Positions 6,576 through 9,871 of a stretch of 9,871 bases of DNA are shown here, one piece after another. Made by a program: the position numbers and the translations under genes. The notes beneath the pieces are model-generated. The model was not told the DNA's origin. It worked only from the letters and a program-made list of their open reading frames with translations, and did not search any database. The stretch is taken from positions 1 through 9,871 of the forward strand of contig PLDP01000042.1 in the NCBI GenBank assembly GCA_003136795.1, read 5' to 3'. Origin of the DNA: Actinomycetota bacterium (lineage in GTDB: Bacteria > Actinomycetota > Thermoleophilia > Gaiellales > Gaiellaceae). Numbering within the stretch: the first letter of the stretch is position 1; every line of letters begins with the position of its first letter.

Positions 6576-7759
6576 TGGCGATCGAGGCAGTCGACACCAG
6601 GGCGCGCGGTTTGCGCAATCGCCGCGAGGCGGAGGTCGTCGGGCTCGGCGGCGTGCTGCGCCGCCTCGACTGGATCCTCTTGCTCGCGCTGGCCGGCGTC
6701 GTCGGCTACGGGCTGTGGGCGATCGACGGGATCACGAGGCACGACCCGGGCGGGTCGGCCGCCCCGCGGCAGGGGCTGTACGCGGCCGTGGGCGTGCTCC
6801 TCTTCATCGCGGCGCTGTTCGTCGACCCCGATACATATCGGCGCTTCCGCCGTCCGATCTACTTCGGAACGCTCGGGATCATGGTGTTCGTGCTCGCCGC
6901 GGGCGCTGCGACGCGCGGCTCGCACCGCTGGATCAACTTGGGCTTCTTCACCTTCCAGCCCTCCGAGTTCGGCAAGGTGCTGTTCGTGCTCGTGCTGGCC
7001 GGCTTCCTCGCCGACCGCGCGCGTTCGATCTCCGCGCCCGAGGTGCCACTCGGAGCGCTCGGGTACGGCCTCGTGCCGATCGCGCTCGTCTTCGTGCAGC
7101 CGGACATCGGTACCGCGCTCGTCTACACCGCCGCGCTCGCTGCGGTGCTGTTCGTCGCGGGCGTTCGCTGGTCGCATCTCGTCGTGCTGATCACGCTGAC
7201 CGTGGTGTTCGCACTTGCAGTCCTCTGGCTGCTGCCGGCTGCGGGCGTCAACGTGCTCAAGCCGTACCAGGCCGCGCGCCTGACGGGCTTCACGCATCCG
7301 AGCACCGACCCGCAGGGTGCGACGTACAACCTGCGCCAGTCGATCACCGCCGTGGGCGCGGGCGGCCTGCGCGGCCGGGGCATCGTCGGGGCGACGCAGA
7401 CGCGCCTCAACTACCTGCCCGAGCACGCGACCGACTTCGCGTTCGCATCGCTTGCGGAGGAGCACGGCTTCTTCGGCGCTTCGATCCTCTTGCTGCTCTA
7501 CCTGCTCGTCGTGTGGAGAGCGTTGAAGATCGTCGCGGGCGCGCGAGACCTCTATTGCGCGATCGTCGCGGGCGGGATCGCGTTCATGTTCCTGTTCCAG
7601 GTCTTCGTGAACAGCGCGATGACGATGGGGATCGCGCCGATCACGGGCATCCCCTTGCCGTTCGTCTCGGTCGGCGGCTCGTCGATGATCACGAACTTCC
7701 TCGCGATCGGGATCCTGCAGGCGATCTACCTGCGGCGGCCCGCGCGCCGGTTCTCATGA
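6575..7759 (+). CDS. rodA: RodA, SEDS-family peptidoglycan glycosyltransferase
   Basis: The 394-aa polytopic protein (about ten TM helices) polymerises lipid II into glycan strands with PBP2. SEDS signatures appear in order: GSHRWINLGFFTFQPSEFGK (115-134), QPDIGTALV (175-183), LRQSITAVGAGGLRGRGIVG (253-272), LPEHATDFAFA (281-291), and ITGIPLPFVSVGGSSM (356-371). Asp287 in the TDF motif corresponds to the Asp shown to be essential in studied RodA proteins. The last motif has Val366 where most SEDS proteins have Tyr (FVSYGGSS). The soluble N-terminus of about 30 residues, rich in Arg and Glu, is somewhat long. ATG 6575 overlaps the mrdA stop by 1 bp, and the TGA overlaps the following gene in an ATGA arrangement. 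The mrdA-rodA pairing argues for RodA rather than the division paralogue FtsW. Confidence 0.95.
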   Translation: MAIEAVDTRARGLRNRREAEVVGLGGVLRRLDWILLLALAGVVGYGLWAIDGITRHDPGGSAAPRQGLYAAVGVLLFIAALFVDPDTYRRFRRPIYFGTLGIMVFVLAAGAATRGSHRWINLGFFTFQPSEFGKVLFVLVLAGFLADRARSISAPEVPLGALGYGLVPIALVFVQPDIGTALVYTAALAAVLFVAGVRWSHLVVLITLTVVFALAVLWLLPAAGVNVLKPYQAARLTGFTHPSTDPQGATYNLRQSITAVGAGGLRGRGIVGATQTRLNYLPEHATDFAFASLAEEHGFFGASILLLLYLLVVWRALKIVAGARDLYCAIVAGGIAFMFLFQVFVNSAMTMGIAPITGIPLPFVSVGGSSMITNFLAIGILQAIYLRRPARRFS

Positions 7760-8577
7760 GCAAGCGCAAGGCCAAGCTCGGCCCGCTGGCGTTCCTGTCG
7801 CTGGTGCGCGAGGTGCGTCGTGGCTCGGGCGATCCGCGCCCGCTGGCGGTGGCGGGCGCGCGTGAGCTCGTGCCGCTGCTCGCGCGTGAGTTGCGTGCGG
7901 GCGGCGAGACGCCGGCGGTCGTCGAAGGCAGCGTCGAGGACGCCGCCGTCCTGGTCTGGATCGGCGCGCCGGACGAGGACGTGCTGCACGAGGCGTCGCG
8001 CAACGGCGTTCCGATCGTCGCGGTGACGGAGGCCGAGACCGTGCCCTACGTGCTCGCGACGGATCTCGTGCGCGTGCCGCCGGGCGCGGGCTTCCCGGTC
8101 GCCGAGATCGCAGCCGCGGTCGCGCGGCGCCTCGGCGAGGACGGCACGTCGCTTGCCGCGCGCCTGCCGGTGCTGCGGAGCGCGGTGTGCGATGAACTGA
8201 TCCGGTCGTTCTCGAAGCGCAACGCGATCATCGCCGCGGCCGTGTTCGTCCCGGGCATCGACATGCCGGTGCTGACGCTGAACCAGTCGCGCCTGGTGCT
8301 GCGGATCGCCCTCGCCTACGGCCAGCCGGTCGACAACACGCGCGGGGCGGAGCTGCTCGGCGTCGTCGGGGCCGGCTTCGGCTTTCGCGCGGTCGCGCGC
8401 GAGCTGCTCGACTTCGTCCCGGTGGCCGGCTGGGCCGTGAAGAGCGCCGTCGCCTACGCCGGAACGAAAGCGGTCGGCGAAGCAGCGGTGCGCTACTTCG
8501 AAGCCCGCGCGCCTAACGCACCGTTCGCGCCTGCAAGAACACCCAGATTGCTGCGGCGCCGGCGATCCCGAAGATGA
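7756..8577 (+). CDS. DUF697-like membrane protein with P-loop-less Rossmann-like N-terminus
   Basis: No function can be assigned to this 273-aa protein. Residues about 155-250 resemble the DUF697 membrane domain often fused to GTPases: AAVFVPGIDMPVLTLNQSRL (161-180), then RIALAYGQP (183-191), a glycine-rich hydrophobic stretch (200-210), and VPVAGWAVKSAVAYAGTKAVG (221-241). The N-terminal part (about 27-130) alternates predicted strands and helices (PLAVAGARELVPLLAREL, AAVLVWIGAP, GVPIVAVTEAE) like a small GTPase or Rossmann fold, but has no GxxxxGKS/T P-loop and no NKxD motif, so nucleotide binding seems lost. The C-terminus is a basic tail, RRRRSRR. ATG 7756 overlaps the rodA stop (ATGA), so it is the last gene of the elongasome operon and probably coupled to it. 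I infer a membrane-linked helper of wall synthesis. Its last 65 bp overlap a gene on the other strand. The domain call is from memory of the family. Confidence 0.75.
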   Translation: MSKRKAKLGPLAFLSLVREVRRGSGDPRPLAVAGARELVPLLARELRAGGETPAVVEGSVEDAAVLVWIGAPDEDVLHEASRNGVPIVAVTEAETVPYVLATDLVRVPPGAGFPVAEIAAAVARRLGEDGTSLAARLPVLRSAVCDELIRSFSKRNAIIAAAVFVPGIDMPVLTLNQSRLVLRIALAYGQPVDNTRGAELLGVVGAGFGFRAVARELLDFVPVAGWAVKSAVAYAGTKAVGEAAVRYFEARAPNAPFAPARTPRLLRRRRSRR

Positions 8578-8698
8578 CGCCCAGCACCCAGTGGCCGCTG
8601 AGCAGGAACAACAGGGCCAACAGCACGAGAACGCCTGCGATCAGGGCGGCTCGCCGCAGGATGCGCTCGCGCACGCCGCCTCTCCCGCCGACGCTCAT
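8513..8698 (-). CDS. Small two-TM membrane protein of unknown function
   Basis: A 61-aa protein is read on the - strand. After a Gly/Arg-rich start (MSVGGRGGVRERILRR) come two hydrophobic helices, about residues 17-34 (rich in Leu/Val) and 36-55, joined by a tight SGHW turn; the end is QARTVR. With a basic N-terminus inside, both termini should face the cytoplasm. The ATG at 8698 is backed by GAGGT (- strand 8709-8705) 6 nt upstream. The bias toward hydrophobic residues in two helix-length blocks and the Shine-Dalgarno make this a real gene rather than a shadow, although no family is recognised. Its 3' end runs 65 bp into the convergent DUF697 gene, so the two mRNAs would be complementary over that stretch. 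Confidence 0.65.
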   Translation of the reverse strand: MSVGGRGGVRERILRRAALIAGVLVLLALLFLLSGHWVLGVIFGIAGAAAIWVFLQARTVR

Positions 8699-8704
8699 CG
8701 AGTG

Positions 8705-8709
8705 ACCTC
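8705..8709 (-). promoter_or_regulatory. Shine-Dalgarno of the small - strand gene
   Basis: GAGGT on the - strand lies 6 nt before the ATG at 8698. It favours this start over an in-frame GTG eight codons later. Confidence 0.55.
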
Positions 8710-8801
8710 AGTGCCTGATCTCACGGACGACATTTCAGCACGACGAAGTGACGGCGTCCAGCAGGCCCGTCCGACTGAATCTGGTTCGGTCTTGGTCGGT
8801 A

Positions 8802-8832
8802 GGACGGAGGTGCCGGCTTGGCCGGCGCGTCC
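8802..8832 (+). repeat. Bulged GC-rich inverted repeat
   Basis: GCCGGC (8812-8817), TTG, GCCGGC (8821-8826) form a tight inner stem-loop. An outer stem pairs GGACG (8802-8806) with CGTCC (8828-8832) across a purine bulge on the left side. No T-run follows. It may be an RNA structure or a protein-binding site. Confidence 0.45.
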
Positions 8833-8910
8833 GCCATGAGGCGTTTGGTCGCGGGGTCCGTCCGGATCAGGTCCTAGGCTCCGCAAAACGGCTCCCGGAA
8901 GAAGGGGGCT

Positions 8911-8937
8911 CACGGGGGAAACATGGTTTCCCCCGTG
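8911..8937 (+). repeat. Perfect 12-bp inverted repeat upstream of the 68-aa gene
   Basis: CACGGGGGAAAC (8911-8922) and GTTTCCCCCGTG (8926-8937) are exact reverse complements around an ATG loop. The hairpin ends 8 nt before the GGAGG ribosome site of the next gene. No T-run follows on either strand, so a simple terminator is unlikely; an operator for a dimeric protein or an RNA control element fits better. Confidence 0.65.
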
Positions 8938-8945
8938 CGAGGACT

Positions 8946-8950
8946 GGAGG
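8946..8950 (+). promoter_or_regulatory. Shine-Dalgarno of the 68-aa gene
   Basis: GGAGG lies 10 nt before ATG 8961. It fixes the start at 8961 and argues against an upstream extension of the open frame. Confidence 0.65.
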
Positions 8951-8960
8951 TGACGCTCGT

Positions 8961-9167
8961 ATGGCCCTGACCGGACACCAGGAAGCGCAAGAGCTGCTGC
9001 TGATCGAGGAGGCGGACGCCTGGTTCGAGTACCTCGAGACGACGCGGGGCCAGTCGGCCGTCCGTTACGTCGAAGTCGAGCCGTGGGCCTGGGCGCGCCT
9101 CGCACAGCGGCTTCGCGCCATCCGCACGCGCCGCGCGAAGCTCCGCCCGGCCGTCGAAGCGGCCTAG
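8961..9167 (+). CDS. Small conserved-looking protein of unknown function (68 aa)
   Basis: The product is soluble, with no signal or TM segment. An acidic, helix-prone first half (EAQELLLIEEADAWFEYLE, residues 8-26) is followed by VRYVEVEPWAWARLAQRLRA (34-53), rich in Trp, Tyr and Arg, and a basic end with repeated Arg-Arg. It looks like two amphipathic helices with opposite charge, which might dimerise or bind a nucleic acid or protein partner; that is inference. I do not recognise a named family. The start is set by GGAGG 10 nt upstream. The gene lies directly before the RNase E/G gene with a 114-nt gap containing hairpins and a candidate promoter, so the two may be transcribed separately. 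Confidence 0.7.
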   Translation: MALTGHQEAQELLLIEEADAWFEYLETTRGQSAVRYVEVEPWAWARLAQRLRAIRTRRAKLRPAVEAA

Positions 9168-9180
9168 CAGCGAACCGCTG
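9168..9180 (+). terminator. Short hairpin directly after the 68-aa gene stop
   Basis: CAGCG (9168-9172), loop AAC, CGCTG (9176-9180) follows the TAG immediately. The 5-bp stem has no T-run, so termination is doubtful; it also overlaps the TG of the candidate extended -10. Confidence 0.3.
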
Positions 9181-9187
9181 ATACCCT
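9179..9187 (+). promoter_or_regulatory. Candidate extended -10 promoter of the RNase E/G gene
   Basis: TGATACCCT combines the extended TGn motif with a TANNNT -10 (TACCCT, 9182-9187). No clear -35 is visible, which extended -10 promoters tolerate. A start near 9194 would give a 5' leader of about 88 nt before TTG 9282. Confidence 0.4.
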
Positions 9188-9189
9188 GA

Positions 9190-9216
9190 GGGAAGGCCTA
9201 TGCCAAGGCTTTTCCC
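9190..9216 (+). repeat. Imperfect hairpin in the leader of the RNase E/G gene
   Basis: GGGAA (9190-9194) pairs with TTCCC (9212-9216). After a G-T pair and a one-base bulge, GCC (9196-9198) pairs with GGC (9207-9209), leaving an 8-nt loop. No T-run follows. It may be a weak terminator of the 68-aa gene or an element of the downstream leader. Confidence 0.35.
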
Positions 9217-9269
9217 AATCAACAGCGCCGCGCGCCCGCATTACGCGAGGCTGCGCGTGCGCTCCTCAC

Positions 9270-9276
9270 AGGAGAG
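9270..9276 (+). promoter_or_regulatory. Shine-Dalgarno for the TTG start of the RNase E/G gene
   Basis: AGGAGAG lies 5 nt before TTG 9282. It is the strongest ribosome site in the window and decides the rare TTG start, since no in-frame ATG or GTG lies near it. Confidence 0.7.
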
Positions 9277-9281
9277 ATCGT

Positions 9282-9871
9282 TTGCCACTGTCGTTTTTCC
9301 GACGCAAGAAGTCGGAAGATCTGGCGCCGCTCACGCGCGCCCCGGAACGTCCCCAAGTTGAACCGCTGACCGTCGACACGCCCGCCGCACCGGCGAGCAG
9401 CGACGGACAATCGAGCACCACTGCACCGAAGAAGCGCCGCCGCGGTACGCGTGGCGGGCGCAACCGCAAGAAGAGCACGGCCGCAGGCGGCGGCGCGACC
9501 GCTGCCACGGCCACAAGCTCCGCTGAGCCGAAGGCCGAGCCGCGCAAGACGGAGCGCAAGACGCGCACGTCCTCGCAGACCCGCCGCCGCACGCCGCCCA
9601 AGCGGGCGCCGCTGCCGAAGGCGAAGCGCGAGCTGCTCGTCTCGGTCGACGCGGGCGAGAAGCGCGTCGCCGTGCTCGAAGACGACCAGGTCGCCGAGGT
9701 CTACCTCGAGCGGCCGGAGCGCCGGTCGATCGCGGGCAACATCTACCTCGGCGTCGTCGACAACGTCCTGCCCGGCATGGAGGCAGCGTTCGTCGAGATC
9801 GGCCTCGAGAAGAACGGCTTCCTCTATGTCGACGAGATCGTCGGCCCCGAGCTCGAGGGCCGCAAGGGCGC
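9282..9871 (+). CDS. rne: Ribonuclease E/G, N-terminal part
   Basis: The first 196 codons are present and the frame is open at the window edge. RNase E/G is an endonuclease that starts mRNA decay and matures rRNA and tRNA. Residues 1-115 are a low-complexity, probably disordered extension with basic blocks (PKKRRRGTRGGRNRKK, 49-64), an Ala/Thr/Gly linker (about 66-80) and further Lys/Arg runs up to 115, which could bind RNA. Residues from about 117 begin the conserved domain: ELLVSVDAGEKRVAVLEDD, then the S1 RNA-binding start NIYLGVVDNVLPGMEAAFVEIGLEKNGFLYVDE (153-185), close to the family's NIYkGrV.nVLPGMqAAFVdIGleKnaFLyvdE. A long N-terminal extension is known in actinobacterial RNase E, including the Streptomyces enzyme. 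The catalytic part is outside the window, so E and G cannot be separated with certainty. Confidence 0.9.
   Translation, partial: MPLSFFRRKKSEDLAPLTRAPERPQVEPLTVDTPAAPASSDGQSSTTAPKKRRRGTRGGRNRKKSTAAGGGATAATATSSAEPKAEPRKTERKTRTSSQTRRRTPPKRAPLPKAKRELLVSVDAGEKRVAVLEDDQVAEVYLERPERRSIAGNIYLGVVDNVLPGMEAAFVEIGLEKNGFLYVDEIVGPELEGRKG

Larger units (their letters stand above)
8699..8960. other. Divergent intergenic region with hairpins, no recognised RNA family
   Basis: These 262 bp separate the two divergently read small genes. No protein is convincing here, although the + frame of the 68-aa gene stays open upstream to 8748. The region contains two inverted repeats (listed separately), a TAGGCT that fits a -10 pattern at 8875-8880 without a convincing -35, and many purine-rich blocks. 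It was compared by eye with tmRNA, SRP RNA, RNase P RNA and several riboswitch consensus sequences without a match. It could hold promoters for both genes and a structured leader of the 68-aa gene. Confidence 0.5.

Noticed and set aside
8591..8839. 82-codon + strand frame opposite the small two-TM gene
   Set aside because: No Shine-Dalgarno and no structural pattern; the - strand frame has two helix-length hydrophobic blocks and a ribosome site.
8860..8940. Partial resemblance to SRP RNA (GGATCAGGTCC, later CCGGAAG) and to guanidine-I riboswitch pieces
   Set aside because: The order, spacing and pairing of the required conserved blocks are not met; the matches are short and expected by chance.
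8748..8960. Upstream extension of the 68-aa gene
   Set aside because: The frame is open but Arg/Gly-rich without conserved features, passes through the 12-bp inverted repeat, and the GGAGG site points to ATG 8961.

Overview
The window is high-GC bacterial DNA (about 70% G+C by eye), almost fully coding and mostly on the + strand. GTG and TTG starts, 1-8 bp gene overlaps, TANNNT-type -10 boxes and the gene order all point to Actinomycetota. The mreC-mreD-mrdA-rodA block near a long-N-terminus RNase E/G gene is the arrangement known from Streptomyces. A deep branch such as Thermoleophilia is my best guess, but this is inference. The organism should be rod-shaped, or at least elongate its lateral wall.

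Left part (1-3053). The window opens inside the last codons of mreB, which end in an unusual Arg-Ser repeat tail encoded by a hexamer microsatellite. Three nucleotides later begins a pair of GNAT acetyltransferase genes that overlap by 4 bp: a two-domain protein and a RimJ/RimL-like single-domain protein. A 14-TM-type DHA2 drug exporter follows. This three-gene cassette separates mreB from mreC, which are normally adjacent.

Middle (3054-8577). After a perfect 10-bp inverted repeat and a candidate -10 box comes the elongasome operon: mreC, mreD, mrdA (PBP2), rodA and a DUF697-like membrane protein. Every junction overlaps by 1-8 bp, so translational coupling is likely. MreC and MreD are membrane scaffold proteins, RodA polymerises glycan strands from lipid II and PBP2 cross-links them. 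The last gene has no assigned function. It looks like a GTPase-DUF697 protein whose nucleotide-binding part has lost its P-loop, and it is the most interesting candidate for a new elongasome-linked factor.

Right part (8513-9871). A small two-TM protein on the - strand overlaps the tail of the DUF697 gene by 65 bp. Its 262-bp upstream region, shared with a small + strand gene, holds two hairpins, one a perfect 12-bp stem whose ATG loop opens a 15-codon reading frame. A 68-aa soluble protein of unknown function follows, then a short leader with an extended -10 and a hairpin, then the start of an RNase E/G gene that runs off the window. No CRISPR array, insertion sequence, tRNA or rRNA was seen. 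Most of the window is conserved housekeeping sequence. The unusual parts are the cassette between mreB and mreC, the RS tail, the DUF697 gene, and the structured region before the 68-aa gene.
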